A stretch of DNA of 38,103 nt, from positions 1-38,103 of the forward strand of contig CAIYOY010000249.1 of assembly GCA_903927905.1 (NCBI GenBank), read 5' to 3'. The notes below the pieces were generated by a model that was not told the DNA's origin, searched no databases, and was given only the letters and a program-made list of their open reading frames with translations. The first letter of the stretch is position 1; every line of letters starts with the position of its first letter. Positions 14,854 through 23,486 of this stretch are shown in pieces. This stretch comes from an uncultured Verrucomicrobiales bacterium (GTDB lineage: Bacteria; Verrucomicrobiota; Verrucomicrobiia; Limisphaerales; Palsa-1400). A program made the translations under genes and the position numbers.

Positions 14854-15750
14854 ATGGCCAAACCCATTTACCTCGCCGGGCCGACAGCGGTCGGCAAATC
14901 AGCCGTGGCTCTTGAACTGGCGGAGCGCATCGGCGGAGAAATCATTTCGGTGGATTCAATGCAGGTCTATCGCGGCATGGACATCGGCACAGCCAAGCCC
15001 TCCGCCGCCGAGCAAAAGCGCGTCCGGCATCATTTGATTGACATCGTTGACCTCACCGAGCCGTTTGACGTCGCGGCTTTCATCCGGCTGGCCAAGGCGG
15101 CCGAGGCCGATATTCAAGCACGAGGAAAAGTGTCCATCTACTGCGGCGGCACCGGGTTTTATTTCAAAGCCTTGCTCGAAGGCTTGGGCGATGCGCCGCC
15201 GGGTGACGCGAAAATCCGCGCGCAACTGCAAGCCACGCCGCTGGATCAACTCTTGATCGAACTCCAGCAAAAGGACCCGGATTTTTTTCAAAAGGTTGAC
15301 CAAAAAAATCCGCGCCGCGTTGTCCGCGCCTTGGAAGTCATCCGTCTCACCGGCAAGCCCTACTCCACGCAACGCGCCGTCTGGTCGGCCACCACCACGG
15401 GCATCGGTTTTCATCGCGCACCAAAAAATCTGCACGATCGCATTCATCAGCGAGTAGATGAAATGTTCCGCCTCGGACTGGTTACGGAAACGGAAAAGTT
15501 ATTAGCCCAAGGCCTCGAAAAAAATCTGACCGCCATGCAAGCCTTGGGATACCGTCAGGTGGTGGAACATTTACGCGGGCAGCGTTCTTTGCCGGAGACG
15601 ATTGAGCTGGTCAAAATTCGCACCCGCCAATTCGCCAAGCGCCAGCTTACCTGGTTCCGACGACAGATGCGGCTGGATTGGATTTCGTTGGATACGGAAG
15701 ATGCCGCCGGGGTGGCTGAAAAAATTGCGCGAACCAACTTGTCAACATGA
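14854..15750 (+). CDS. miaA: tRNA dimethylallyltransferase
   Basis: Transfers the dimethylallyl group to N6 of A37 in tRNAs that read UNN codons, in the cytoplasm. 298 residues, normal length. Visible motifs: P-loop AGPTAVGKS at residues 8-16, SVDSMQVYRGMDIGTAKPS near 33-51, HHLID, YCGGTGFYFKALLEG, RRVVRALEVIRLTGKP, AMQALGYRQVVEHL, and the C-terminal TRQFAKRQLTWFRR. It starts 3 bases after lgt and its stop overlaps the start of the next gene (ATGA), so lgt-miaA-15747 is probably one transcript. Confidence 0.97.
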   Translation: MAKPIYLAGPTAVGKSAVALELAERIGGEIISVDSMQVYRGMDIGTAKPSAAEQKRVRHHLIDIVDLTEPFDVAAFIRLAKAAEADIQARGKVSIYCGGTGFYFKALLEGLGDAPPGDAKIRAQLQATPLDQLLIELQQKDPDFFQKVDQKNPRRVVRALEVIRLTGKPYSTQRAVWSATTTGIGFHRAPKNLHDRIHQRVDEMFRLGLVTETEKLLAQGLEKNLTAMQALGYRQVVEHLRGQRSLPETIELVKIRTRQFAKRQLTWFRRQMRLDWISLDTEDAAGVAEKIARTNLST

Positions 15751-16991
15751 ATTCAAAAAAAGCGTTTCTCCTGACCCTGTTGCTATTGACTGGCCGTGCC
15801 GCCTTCGGCACCACCATGACCATCAATCCCGACCATGTCTTTGTGTTGGATGGCCAGAAAGTTTTTCCCATCGGCTTTACCATGCCGCCGCCGGTCAACG
15901 GGCGAACACCCGCCGGCGCCAACGGGTTGCAGGAATTATCCAGTGCCGGCGCGACTTTTTTGCGCACCGGCACGTGGGACGGCAAATGGAACCAAAAAAC
16001 GATCAACCTCGAAAAGCAATATGAGGATGCCGCCGCCCGCTGCGGATTGCATTGCCTGGTTTTTTTAAATGAGCTGGCCGACATCAAGAACACCGCCGCC
16101 GGACGACGGGAAGAAATTTTACTGCGCAAAGTGGTCAATGAATTTAAAAATCATCCGGGCTTCGGCGCGTGGAAAGGGGCGGACGAACCCGCGTGGGGAA
16201 AAGAACCTCTTGGCCCGTTGATGCGCGGGAGCCAGATCATCCGCGAACTGGATCCGCATCATCCCATCATTTTGATCCAGGCCCCGCGCGATAGCGTTGA
16301 TCAATTGCGCGCTTACAACCCAACGGCCGACGCCGTGGGAGCGGACATTTATCCCATCAGCTACCCACCCGGAATCCACGATAATATTCGAACCAACTCG
16401 GAAATCAGCCTGGTGGGCGATTACACCCGCAAGATGATGGCGGTGGCCAATGGTCAAATGCCTGTCTGGATGGTTCTACAAATCGCCTGGAGTGGAACCA
16501 CCGGGCCGGGAAAAAAACTTGTCATGCCGACTTTAGCCCAGGAACGGTTCATGACTTATGAGGCAATCATCAACGGCGCGCGCGGGTTGCTTTATTTTGG
16601 CGGCAACATTCCCAAAGCGATGACGCCGTCCGACGCGCGACTCGGCTGGAACTGGACTTTTTGGCGAAATGTTTTGCGCCCGGTGATTTCAGAAATCGGC
16701 GCAAAAAGTCCGCTCTATCCCGCGTTGCTCGAGGCCAATTCCACACTGCCCATAAAATGCAGCGACGCTAACATCGAGTTTTGCGGGCGAGAAGTCGGTT
16801 CGGATATTTTTGTCCTCGCTTGTGTGCGAGGGAAAGAACCGGAACAAGTTTCCTTCAGCGGATTACCCACAACGGTGACCGGCGGCGAAGTGATGTTTGA
16901 ATCACGGCCCGCAGTTCAAGTCAAAGCCGGACAATTCAGCGATCATTTTGCCCCCTACGAAGTCCACGTCTATCGGTTCCGCAGAAATTAA
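15747..16991 (+). CDS. secreted protein with TIM-barrel glycosidase-like features
   Basis: 414 residues with a Sec signal peptide (KKAFLLTLLLLTGRAAFG, cleavage near residue 21), so probably exported. The body alternates beta and helical segments like a TIM barrel of the GH-A type: FPIGFTMPPP, GATFLRTGTWDGKW, HPGFGAWKGADEPAW (an Asp-Glu-Pro where such enzymes often carry a catalytic acid), DAVGADIYPISYP, PVWMVLQIAWSG and GARGLLYFGG. A short beta-rich tail follows. I cannot name the family; it may be a glycoside hydrolase or an inactive relative. The start overlaps the miaA stop; the end overlaps the convergent lipoate ligase gene by 4 bases. Confidence 0.6.
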   Translation: MNSKKAFLLTLLLLTGRAAFGTTMTINPDHVFVLDGQKVFPIGFTMPPPVNGRTPAGANGLQELSSAGATFLRTGTWDGKWNQKTINLEKQYEDAAARCGLHCLVFLNELADIKNTAAGRREEILLRKVVNEFKNHPGFGAWKGADEPAWGKEPLGPLMRGSQIIRELDPHHPIILIQAPRDSVDQLRAYNPTADAVGADIYPISYPPGIHDNIRTNSEISLVGDYTRKMMAVANGQMPVWMVLQIAWSGTTGPGKKLVMPTLAQERFMTYEAIINGARGLLYFGGNIPKAMTPSDARLGWNWTFWRNVLRPVISEIGAKSPLYPALLEANSTLPIKCSDANIEFCGREVGSDIFVLACVRGKEPEQVSFSGLPTTVTGGEVMFESRPAVQVKAGQFSDHFAPYEVHVYRFRRN

Positions 16992-17668
16992 CGGCTCTGA
17001 TTGTAACTTGCCTGAGAATATTTGGTGGCGGCCAGTGTGCGGGCCAGACTTTCCAACGCGCCAGCGGTCTCCAACAATGTCCAATTCGCATTCATTTGCT
17101 TTCCGGCCACCTCGCACATCGCCGTTTCCCAATCGGCCCGCGTCAGAGAAATGGGCGGAGGCTGAATCGAACCTTGAATGAGCAGGGCCGTTTTAGTCCT
17201 GCGTTGGGCCGCCCCGGCAATTTTCTTCCCATGCCAGAGGACGTCGTATTTTTCTGCCCCGATAAAACATTGGCCGGGAATTTCCTTCACGCAACAGGGA
17301 GAAAGTGTGGTGGTGACATTAATTCTGGCGAAGGCATCGCGGATCCATTCGTGGACCCGCTGATAACTCTGCACGGCTTTTAGTTGATACCACGGATCGT
17401 TCGGCGGAAAGGCGAGACTGTAAGTCCAATCCGCATCATGCGGCACCAGACCACCGCCGGTGGGTCGCCGGATCAACGGACGCAACCGGGTGATTTTTTC
17501 GATGGCGGAATAACTTTGCGAATATCCGAATGTCGCCGCCGGTTCCGTCCAGCCATAAAACCGCAGCACCGGACGGCCCAGTTCCGGGGCCAATTGCATC
17601 AACGCCTCATCCAGCGCCATGTTGTAATCCGCCGCGCCGGGGCCTGATTGGAGCAGAAAAAAATTCAT
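16988..17668 (-). CDS. lipoate-protein ligase / octanoyltransferase family protein
   Basis: 226 residues of the BPL/LplA/LipB fold, which attaches lipoyl or octanoyl groups to lipoyl domains of 2-oxoacid dehydrogenases and GcvH. Visible: the N-terminal NMALDEALMQ, WTEPAATFGYSQ, the family core RRPTGGGLVPHDADWTYSLA, GAEKYDVLWHGKKIAGAAQR with the Lys that contacts the acyl-adenylate in LplA, and LLIQGSI. It lacks the separate C-terminal accessory domain of E. coli LplA, so it may be a LipM-type octanoyltransferase; sequence alone does not decide. Its ATG overlaps the nth stop by 4 bases, suggesting an nth-lplA operon. Confidence 0.85.
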   Translation of the reverse strand: MNFFLLQSGPGAADYNMALDEALMQLAPELGRPVLRFYGWTEPAATFGYSQSYSAIEKITRLRPLIRRPTGGGLVPHDADWTYSLAFPPNDPWYQLKAVQSYQRVHEWIRDAFARINVTTTLSPCCVKEIPGQCFIGAEKYDVLWHGKKIAGAAQRRTKTALLIQGSIQPPPISLTRADWETAMCEVAGKQMNANWTLLETAGALESLARTLAATKYSQASYNQSR

Positions 17669-18321
17669 GCGAGTTTACGTCCGACGGGACAGAGTGGTTT
17701 GATTTCACAAGCCGCACAATCTGGATTCCGCGCATAACATCGGCGGCGTCCGTGCCAGATCAACAAATGGCTGAACAGACACCACTCCGCCTGCGGCACG
17801 AGCTTTTGTAGATCCGCTTCGATCTTCTCCGGTGTTTTTGCCCTGCTCAAATCCAGCCGTTCCGAAAGCCGCGCGACATGAGTATCAACCACAACACCTT
17901 CATTGATGCCGAAAGCATTGCCAAGAACTACATTCGCCGTCTTTCGTCCGACCCCGGCCAATTCCACCAACGCCGCCATGACGCGCGGGACTTCCCCGCC
18001 ATGTTTTTCCACCAAAGTCCGGCAAGCCGCCTGGATATTCTTCGCCTTGTTGTGATAAAGCCCGATCCGTTTGATGTCCTGTTCCAGTTCCGCTAGCGAA
18101 ACTGCGGCAAAATCATTAGCCGAGCGATGTTTCTTAAACAGCGGCCCGGTGACAATGTTGACCTGCTTGTCATTGCATTGCGCCGAAAGAATCGTGGCAA
18201 TTAGCAATTCCAGCGGGTTTGAATAATTTAACTCACAATGCGCGTCGGGATATGCTTTTTTCAAGCCATCAATAATCCGATGGGCACGAGTTTTCTGCTC
18301 TGCGACTGATTCTTTCGCCAT
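17665..18321 (-). CDS. nth: endonuclease III (DNA glycosylase/AP lyase)
   Basis: Removes oxidised pyrimidines and cleaves AP sites in base excision repair. About 218 residues from the ATG at 18321; a longer frame would need a TTG at 18360 and adds an atypical His-rich start. The helix-hairpin-helix LAGVGRKTANVV carries the catalytic Lys (about residue 127), and VVDTHVARLSERL carries the catalytic Asp (about 146). The C-terminal iron-sulfur ligands have the exact C-x6-C-x2-C-x5-C spacing (CYARNPDCAACEIKPLC). The stop overlaps the start of the lipoate ligase gene. It is divergent from vapB across an AT-rich gap. Confidence 0.96.
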   Translation of the reverse strand: MAKESVAEQKTRAHRIIDGLKKAYPDAHCELNYSNPLELLIATILSAQCNDKQVNIVTGPLFKKHRSANDFAAVSLAELEQDIKRIGLYHNKAKNIQAACRTLVEKHGGEVPRVMAALVELAGVGRKTANVVLGNAFGINEGVVVDTHVARLSERLDLSRAKTPEKIEADLQKLVPQAEWCLFSHLLIWHGRRRCYARNPDCAACEIKPLCPVGRKLA

Positions 18322-18340
18322 ATTCAAAGCAAACAGTAAA

Positions 18341-18427
18341 TCAAAATGATGATGTTTCAATATATAAATAATTCAAAATGATGTATTTTCATGTTGTAAA
18401 AACATCTTTTTGATGCAAAATAGCCTT
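18341..18427. promoter_or_regulatory. AT-rich divergent control region with direct and inverted repeats
   Basis: TCAAAATGATG occurs at 18341 and 18373, 32 bases or about three helical turns apart. GATGTTT near 18351 is matched by AAACATC near 18399 in inverse orientation, and CATCTTTTTGATG forms a short palindrome close to the vapB start. VapBC complexes normally bind such repeats to repress their own operon, so this is the likely operator; it also covers the nth upstream region. Confidence 0.4.
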
Positions 18428-18628
18428 ATGAGAATCACGGTAGATATTCCAGATGATGATTGGGACGACTTAAGAAAGATTACGGGTGAAAGCAAAAAAA
18501 GCCCTGCCATCAGCAAAGCCGTCACTGAGTACATCAAGCGGGCCAAGGCCAAGGAATTCGGACGCCTCTTGCGGGAAGGCTCGTTTGACTTTCCCATGAC
18601 CAACGACGAATTGGAGAAATTAAGCTGA
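18428..18628 (+). CDS. vapB: VapB-type antitoxin
   Basis: 66 residues from the ATG at 18428, where the typical MRITVDIPDDDW opening starts; in-frame starts at 18410 (TTG) and 18413 (ATG) would add a few residues without a ribosome binding site. The N-terminal beta strand and helices (SPAISKAVTEYIKRAKAKEF) fit a ribbon-helix-helix DNA-binding domain. The C-terminal part (RLLREGSFDFPMTNDELEKL) would neutralise the toxin. Its stop overlaps the vapC start (TGATG). Autoregulation through the upstream repeats is expected from the family. Confidence 0.85.
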   Translation: MRITVDIPDDDWDDLRKITGESKKSPAISKAVTEYIKRAKAKEFGRLLREGSFDFPMTNDELEKLS

Positions 18629-19053
18629 TGGTCCTGGTTGATTCATCCGTGTGGATTGAAGCCGGACGGCGCGACGGCAGCCTCGAACACAAAGTGGGTT
18701 TGGAAAATCTGCTGGAAGCGTACGAGGCTGCCTGGTGCGGGCCGATCAAGCTCGAAGTCATGGGCGGCGCACGGGCCCAGGAACGAAAGCGATTAAGTGA
18801 TTATTTTGCCATCATTCCCTACAAGTCGATGAATGATGCCTCTTGGGATTTTGCGGTGCATTGCTATCACAAGCTGCGCGATGCCGGCCACACCCTGCCC
18901 TTCAACGATGTGTTGATCGCCAGTTTGTCAATTACATGGATTTGCCGGGTCTATGCCAAAGACCAGCACTTTGACGTGATGGAAAAAGTTCTGGGTATCC
19001 GCCTCTATCGTCCGGATTACGGTGGAAAATATCGTCCGGATATGGGCGGTTAA
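18628..19053 (+). CDS. vapC: VapC-type PIN-domain ribonuclease toxin
   Basis: 141 residues of the PIN fold, a Mg2+-dependent endoribonuclease; VapC toxins usually cut tRNA or rRNA. The acidic site is visible as Asp5 (VLVDSSVWIE), Glu43 (IKLEVMGG), Asp94 (PFNDVLIAS) and Asp112/Asp116 (AKDQHFD). The domain looks intact, so the toxin is probably active. The C-terminal tail carries a near repeat (YRPDYGGKYRPDMGG). It is translationally coupled to vapB. The stop codon abuts the stop codon of the convergent lysine aminomutase gene with no gap. Confidence 0.9.
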   Translation: MVLVDSSVWIEAGRRDGSLEHKVGLENLLEAYEAAWCGPIKLEVMGGARAQERKRLSDYFAIIPYKSMNDASWDFAVHCYHKLRDAGHTLPFNDVLIASLSITWICRVYAKDQHFDVMEKVLGIRLYRPDYGGKYRPDMGG

Positions 19054-20292
19054 TCAAACCAACTCCGGCTCTTCCATTTCCAGCGGCTTCGATATTTGTG
19101 GCGTCCCGTCGGCGGCTTCGGGGTATTCGAACACTTTGCCCTCGAAATTGCGGATGACCACGCGGTCTTTATTGTGGCTCAGGATGTATTCCGGATTGAT
19201 CGGCACCTTGCCGCCGCCGCCGGGAGCGTCAATCACATATTGCGGCACGGCGTAACCGGTGGTGTGGCCGCGCAGACTGTTCATGATTTCCAATCCCTTG
19301 CGCACACTGGCGCGCAGATGCGCCGAACCGGTGATCAAATCGCATTGATAAAGATAATAAGGCTTCACCCGGCACATGAGCAGCTTCTGCAAATGCGCGC
19401 GCATGATCGTGGCGTCGTCATTCACATGCCGTAACAACACCGATTGATTGCCCAGCGGAATCCCCGCGTCGGCCAGACGTCCGAGAGCTTCGCGGACTTC
19501 CGTGGTCAATTCGCGCGGATGATTGGAATGAATGCTGATGAACAGCGGATGATATTTCTTCAACATCGCGCACAAGGCCGGCGTGATGCGTTGCGGCAGG
19601 AAAATCGGGATGCGCGTGCCGATGCGTAAAAATTCCAAGTGCGGAATCGCCCGCAGCCGTTGCAAAAGCGTCTCCAATTTATCATCGCTGAACAACAACG
19701 GGTCGCCGCCGCTCAGGAGAACGTCACGGATTTCCGGGTGTTGTTGAATGTATTCGATCTGCCGGTCGAACTCGGGATGAAAATCATAACCAGTCGCATT
19801 GCTGACCAGGCGCGAGCGGGTGCAATACCGGCAATACGCCGCACAACGGTCCGTCACCAAAAAAAGAACGCGGTCAGGATAGCGATGCACCAAGCCGGGC
19901 ACTGGCGAATGGGAATCTTCACCGCACGGATCGGCCATTTCCCAATTGGCGGTGTGAGTTTCTTCAACGCGCGGAATGACTTGGCGGCGAATCGGGCAAT
20001 TTTCGTCCGAAGCATCAATCAGGTTGAAAAAATATGGCGTGATGGCCATGGCCAGTTTGGTGTTGGCCAACATTGTGCCAGCATGTTCCTCCGGCGTCAG
20101 CGTCGGCAAAAGCCGCTGCAATTGTTCCAGTGAAACAATCCGATTCTTGAGCTGCCAGCGCCAGTCATTCCAATCGGCGTCGCTCACGTTCGACCAATAA
20201 CCGCGTCCGGCGGAACGGAATTCCTTCAGGAAATTAAAAGTGGTGGCCTCGAGGTCAGCCCGGTCTTCGTCCAAGTCTATGTGACTTTGCAT
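19054..20292 (-). CDS. kamA: lysine 2,3-aminomutase (radical SAM, PLP)
   Basis: Interconverts L-lysine and L-beta-lysine, used in lysine catabolism or to make the osmolyte N-acetyl-beta-lysine. 412 residues. The radical SAM cluster ligands are Cys150, Cys154 and Cys157 (CAAYCRYC). The PLP-binding Lys is Lys362 in APGGGGK. The two Asp residues that hold the lysine side-chain amine in the clostridial enzyme are conserved (Asp318 in QCDLITG, Asp355 in YVIDAPGG). That favours lysine over glutamate as substrate. It is too long for an EpmB-type protein. No acetyltransferase (AblB) gene lies nearby. A strong promoter sits just before the ATG. Confidence 0.93.
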   Translation of the reverse strand: MQSHIDLDEDRADLEATTFNFLKEFRSAGRGYWSNVSDADWNDWRWQLKNRIVSLEQLQRLLPTLTPEEHAGTMLANTKLAMAITPYFFNLIDASDENCPIRRQVIPRVEETHTANWEMADPCGEDSHSPVPGLVHRYPDRVLFLVTDRCAAYCRYCTRSRLVSNATGYDFHPEFDRQIEYIQQHPEIRDVLLSGGDPLLFSDDKLETLLQRLRAIPHLEFLRIGTRIPIFLPQRITPALCAMLKKYHPLFISIHSNHPRELTTEVREALGRLADAGIPLGNQSVLLRHVNDDATIMRAHLQKLLMCRVKPYYLYQCDLITGSAHLRASVRKGLEIMNSLRGHTTGYAVPQYVIDAPGGGGKVPINPEYILSHNKDRVVIRNFEGKVFEYPEAADGTPQISKPLEMEEPELV

Positions 20293-20301
20293 GTCGCAGG
20301 C

Positions 20302-20329
20302 ACTATAAAATTGAACTCCATTATGTCAA
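20302..20329 (-). promoter_or_regulatory. sigma-70 type promoter of kamA, nearly leaderless
   Basis: Minus strand: TTGACA (20329-20324, perfect -35), 16-base spacer, TATAGT (20307-20302, 5 of 6 at -10). Initiation about 6-8 bases downstream would fall at 20294-20296, while the start ATG is at 20292. The transcript would then have a leader of only a few bases and no room for a Shine-Dalgarno sequence. Confidence 0.65.
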
Positions 20330-20482
20330 GGGGAGGGAATGGAGAACCATCAGGATTACACACACATCTTATTTATCATAAAACACTTACAATGATTTAT
20401 TTTTTGCAGGTTGCGGAATGATCCGCTTTATTATCTTTGAATTTGGGGGGAATCGGGAGTATGTAAGAGGCACCAAGAGATT

Positions 20483-20761
20483 ATGAAAAAACTCCGGTTC
20501 ATTGCAGTCATTGCCTTACTTGCTCTGGCGGGTTGTGGTCCGCCCAAAGTTGATACGGCTGCGCTGCAAGGCGCGTTCCAGTCTGCGCCGGATGAGATCA
20601 AGGCGGAATTGGATAAAGGGATCACCGCCATCAACGGCACAAATTTCGCCGCCGCCCTGCCACCATTGCAGAAAGTGGCCTATGGCATGAAGATGACCAA
20701 GGAACAGCGGGCGGTGATGGAAGACACGATTGCCAGGGTCAGGGCGCACATCAAAAAATAA
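20483..20761 (+). CDS. small lipoprotein, unknown function
   Basis: 92 residues. A lipoprotein signal peptide ([18 protein letters not shown]) has the lipobox LAGC, so Cys18 should be diacylated by Lgt and the protein anchored in a membrane. The mature part is short, helical and Ala-rich ([20 protein letters not shown], then [20 protein letters not shown]) and resembles small TPR-like helical hairpins. No family name can be given. AAGAG stands just before the ATG. The pseudopilin gene follows after 70 bases, possibly in the same transcript. Confidence 0.75.
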   Translation: MKKLRFIAVIALLALAGCGPPKVDTAALQGAFQSAPDEIKAELDKGITAINGTNFAAALPPLQKVAYGMKMTKEQRAVMEDTIARVRAHIKK

Positions 20762-20831
20762 ATGGCATGGCCGCGGCGCGATATTGTTCGCTCCGAAAGC
20801 TGGCATCGGGTATAGTAAATTGAGAGGTCAA

Positions 20832-21461
20832 GTGAATAGAAAACAAGCCGGATTTACTCTGATTGAATTGTTGGTCGTGATTGCCATCATCGGCATTCTC
20901 GCCAGCATGTTGTTGCCGGCCCTGGCCAAGGCCAAGGAAAAGGGCATCGCCATCAAATGCGTTGGCAATCTCCGCCAGCTTGGTTTGGGCATGCAGATGT
21001 ACGGCGATGACAACGATGACCGGTTGCCACCAGCCTACGATCCGGTGGTTCCCTGGAACAGCACGAACCCCATCCCGTGGACGGTTCCAGTGAAGGACTA
21101 TTACGCGAACACCAATATTCTCCGTTGTCCGGCCCTGTGCCAAAAATATCGCGAAAGCGGCATAAATTACTTCATGGGCGCGCGTGGATTTACCGTGCTG
21201 GGCGGGCCGGGGACAGGCGTCCGGTTGCGCAGCATTATGACCCCTTCCATGTATATTCTCTCCGGCGACGCCAATTATGACGCTGATCCGACAGATGCCG
21301 ATCCTGATGATAACAACCAGGATGTTCTCTTCGGCCTTCCCTCGCCCGTGCATAACAGCCGGGTTAATGTGCTCTTTGCCGACTGGCACATTGTCAGTTA
21401 CAAAAAATTCAAGGACAGCGAAATGACTTATTCCTACAACGGCCCGGGCGTGGCTTTCTGA
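20832..21461 (+). CDS. type II secretion pseudopilin-like protein (Verrucomicrobia/Planctomycetes type)
   Basis: About 209 residues from the GTG at 20832, preferred because GAGAGG lies just upstream and it gives a short basic leader (MNRKQAG) before the prepilin peptidase site. The motif [19 protein letters not shown] is canonical. The helix continues into [20 protein letters not shown] and [16 protein letters not shown]. The C-terminal [20 protein letters not shown] is the H-x-G/N-R-x-N-x-x-F-x-D-G/W-H motif of the large paralogous family in Verrucomicrobia and Planctomycetes. Such proteins occur in many copies per genome, often as orphans next to secreted enzymes, as with the hydrolase here. 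Confidence 0.88.
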   Translation: MNRKQAGFTLIELLVVIAIIGILASMLLPALAKAKEKGIAIKCVGNLRQLGLGMQMYGDDNDDRLPPAYDPVVPWNSTNPIPWTVPVKDYYANTNILRCPALCQKYRESGINYFMGARGFTVLGGPGTGVRLRSIMTPSMYILSGDANYDADPTDADPDDNNQDVLFGLPSPVHNSRVNVLFADWHIVSYKKFKDSEMTYSYNGPGVAF

Positions 21462-21486
21462 GTGAGAAATGGAAAATTAGGTCCAG

Positions 21487-22455
21487 ATGATTTCAATCAA
21501 ATCGGCCAATCCCGTCCGAACATTCCTGCTTCTGGCCGGATTGCTGGCTATTTCTTCGTCGGCTTGGGCCCAGCAAAATCCCGCCGTCACCAAAGTGCCA
21601 AAACTTCCGCCCGCACCCAACGGCGTGGTCATCCGGCAGAACGTCATTTTTCTTGCGACTAACAGAACCGAAAAGCTGGATCTGTATCTCCCGGCCCGGC
21701 GCGCAAGTAACGCTCTTTCGCCTGCGGTCATCTTGATTCACGGCGGGGGATGGGCCGGCGGCGACAAGGCGGCCAGCCGCGAGTTCAACGTCGGCACGAC
21801 CCTGGCCCTGGCAGGTTATGTCTGCGCCAGCATCAATTACTCGCTCAAAGAGGGCGAGCGGTGGCCGTTGAATTTGCAGGATTGCAAAAACGCCGTGCGT
21901 TTTCTCCGCGCCAACGCGACACGTTATCAGGTGGACAAAAACCATTTCGGAGTTCTGGGCGGCTCGGCCGGCGGGCATCTAGCCCTGATGGTGGCTTATA
22001 CCGGCGATGATCCGACTCTGGCCCCGCCAACGCCCTACCCCGGTGTCTCCGATGCGGTAAATTGCGTGGTTGATCTGTATGGCATCACTGATTTATTGAC
22101 ACGAAGGACACCCGATGCGCACGGCAACCCGACCGGCCCGGCCCATGGCAATGCCCTGTTTCCCGAGTCGAGAGAGGAAAGTCCGGAGAAATGGAAACAG
22201 GCTTCGCCGGTCTATCATCTCACCAAACACAGCCCGCCGACCCTGATCCTGCATGGACTGGCCGATGCCACGGTGGATTACGAACAGTCAAAAGAACTAG
22301 ATCGCAAACTGGCGGAAGCCGGGGTGGAGCATCAATTGATTTTGATTCCCGGTATCGGCCACACCTTTGATTTGCAGGTTTGGAATCATAAACCGTTGCC
22401 GCAGGATTTGCGCCCCGTGATCGTGGGCTTTTTTGATAAACATCTGAAACCCTGA
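21487..22455 (+). CDS. secreted alpha/beta hydrolase (carboxylesterase-like)
   Basis: 322 residues with a signal peptide (FLLLAGLLAISSSAWAQQ, cleavage near residue 28). The alpha/beta hydrolase core shows the oxyanion motif LIHGGGWAGG (residues 83-92), the nucleophile elbow GGSAGGH with Ser160, Asp260 (LHGLADATV) and His292 (PGIGHTFD). The pattern is that of the BD-FAE/hormone-sensitive-lipase-like esterases that remove acyl groups from plant polysaccharides. The natural substrate is unknown; polysaccharide de-esterification is inference. It lies 25 bases after the pseudopilin gene and is probably co-transcribed. Confidence 0.88.
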   Translation: MISIKSANPVRTFLLLAGLLAISSSAWAQQNPAVTKVPKLPPAPNGVVIRQNVIFLATNRTEKLDLYLPARRASNALSPAVILIHGGGWAGGDKAASREFNVGTTLALAGYVCASINYSLKEGERWPLNLQDCKNAVRFLRANATRYQVDKNHFGVLGGSAGGHLALMVAYTGDDPTLAPPTPYPGVSDAVNCVVDLYGITDLLTRRTPDAHGNPTGPAHGNALFPESREESPEKWKQASPVYHLTKHSPPTLILHGLADATVDYEQSKELDRKLAEAGVEHQLILIPGIGHTFDLQVWNHKPLPQDLRPVIVGFFDKHLKP

Positions 22456-22475
22456 AGCGATTTTTGAACGGGCGG

Positions 22476-23486
22476 TTAGGACAATGCTGGTTCCAAGTCC
22501 ATCGGCTGGTCGTGATCCAGATGGGTGGTGCAGACGCGGAAGAAATCGGCGCGAGTTTCCACCCGGCGGATTTCGTGGAGAAATTGTTCCGCTTGCGGGA
22601 CTCCTTCCCCGATAAAATTCATGAATTTTTTCAGGCGCTGGGCTTGGGCCAGTTCAGGCACGTCCAGAGTGACTTCGGCCTCCCAGAGTTCATGAATGTA
22701 GGCCAGGACCTGGCGACCAGTCGGCAGAAATATTTTTTCGCCCCGCCGGTGCTGACGGATTTGGTCGAAGAGCCAGGGATTGCGAATCGCCCCGCGACCG
22801 ATCATCAGGCCGCACGCTTTGGTTTCGGCCAACAACTTCAGCGCCTGCACCGGGCCGTGAACATTCCCATTCGCCAAAACAGGGCAGCGCAAAGTGTGAG
22901 CGGCGTGCGCGATGAGATCATAACGGACGCCGGGACGGTACATCTGCACCACGGTCCGGCCATGGACGGTCAAGAGATCAATGGCATGTTTGGCAAAAAT
23001 ACCAAGGAGCGCATCGAATTCACCCGGGGATTCAAAACCGAGCCGGGTTTTGACAGTGAAAGGCACCGAGCAAGCGTCACGCAAAGCGCCGAGAATGGAA
23101 TCAATCCTGTTTGGCTCGCGCAGCAGTCCGCCACCCGCGCATTTCCGATAGACGACCGGCGCGGGACAGCCGAGATTGAGATCAATGGCTGCGATGGGAT
23201 ATTGCTGGAGTTCTTTGGCGGTGCGGACGAGAGCGGGGATGTCGTTGCCGATCATTTGTGCGACCACCGGTTTTCCCGTCGGATTGTGGATGATGGATTC
23301 GAGAATGAATTTTTCCGGACGCGATACGCCGTGAACGCGGAAGTATTCGGTCCAATAAACATCCGCCCCGCCGTAACGGGCCATGAGCCGCCAGAAGGCC
23401 AGGTCGGTCACATCCTGCATCGGGGCGAGGGTCAGGACGGGATCAGGTCCGCGCAAGGCCGCCAAAAATGTTTCAGGCGGAGTCAA
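22476..23486 (-). CDS. tRNA-dihydrouridine synthase
   Basis: FMN-dependent reduction of uridine to dihydrouridine in tRNA. 336 residues. TIM-barrel motifs include LTLAPMQDVTD near 18-28 (FMN site), QMIGND, DLNLGCPAPVVYRKCAGGG with the catalytic Cys107, FTVKTRLGF, LTVHGRTV, LANGNV and GLMIGRGAIRNPWLF. The spacing matches DusB-type enzymes, but the subfamily is not certain. The start is a TTG at 23486, directly after the stop of the protease gene; no ATG is available before the first conserved motif. It is the last gene of the minus-strand run that starts at the right edge. Confidence 0.92.
   Translation of the reverse strand: MTPPETFLAALRGPDPVLTLAPMQDVTDLAFWRLMARYGGADVYWTEYFRVHGVSRPEKFILESIIHNPTGKPVVAQMIGNDIPALVRTAKELQQYPIAAIDLNLGCPAPVVYRKCAGGGLLREPNRIDSILGALRDACSVPFTVKTRLGFESPGEFDALLGIFAKHAIDLLTVHGRTVVQMYRPGVRYDLIAHAAHTLRCPVLANGNVHGPVQALKLLAETKACGLMIGRGAIRNPWLFDQIRQHRRGEKIFLPTGRQVLAYIHELWEAEVTLDVPELAQAQRLKKFMNFIGEGVPQAEQFLHEIRRVETRADFFRVCTTHLDHDQPMDLEPALS

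Noticed and set aside
20413-20426. GCGGA/TCCGC hairpin followed by a T-rich stretch as a terminator
   Set aside because: The stem has only 5 base pairs, the T run is broken, and no plus-strand transcript upstream needs ending there.
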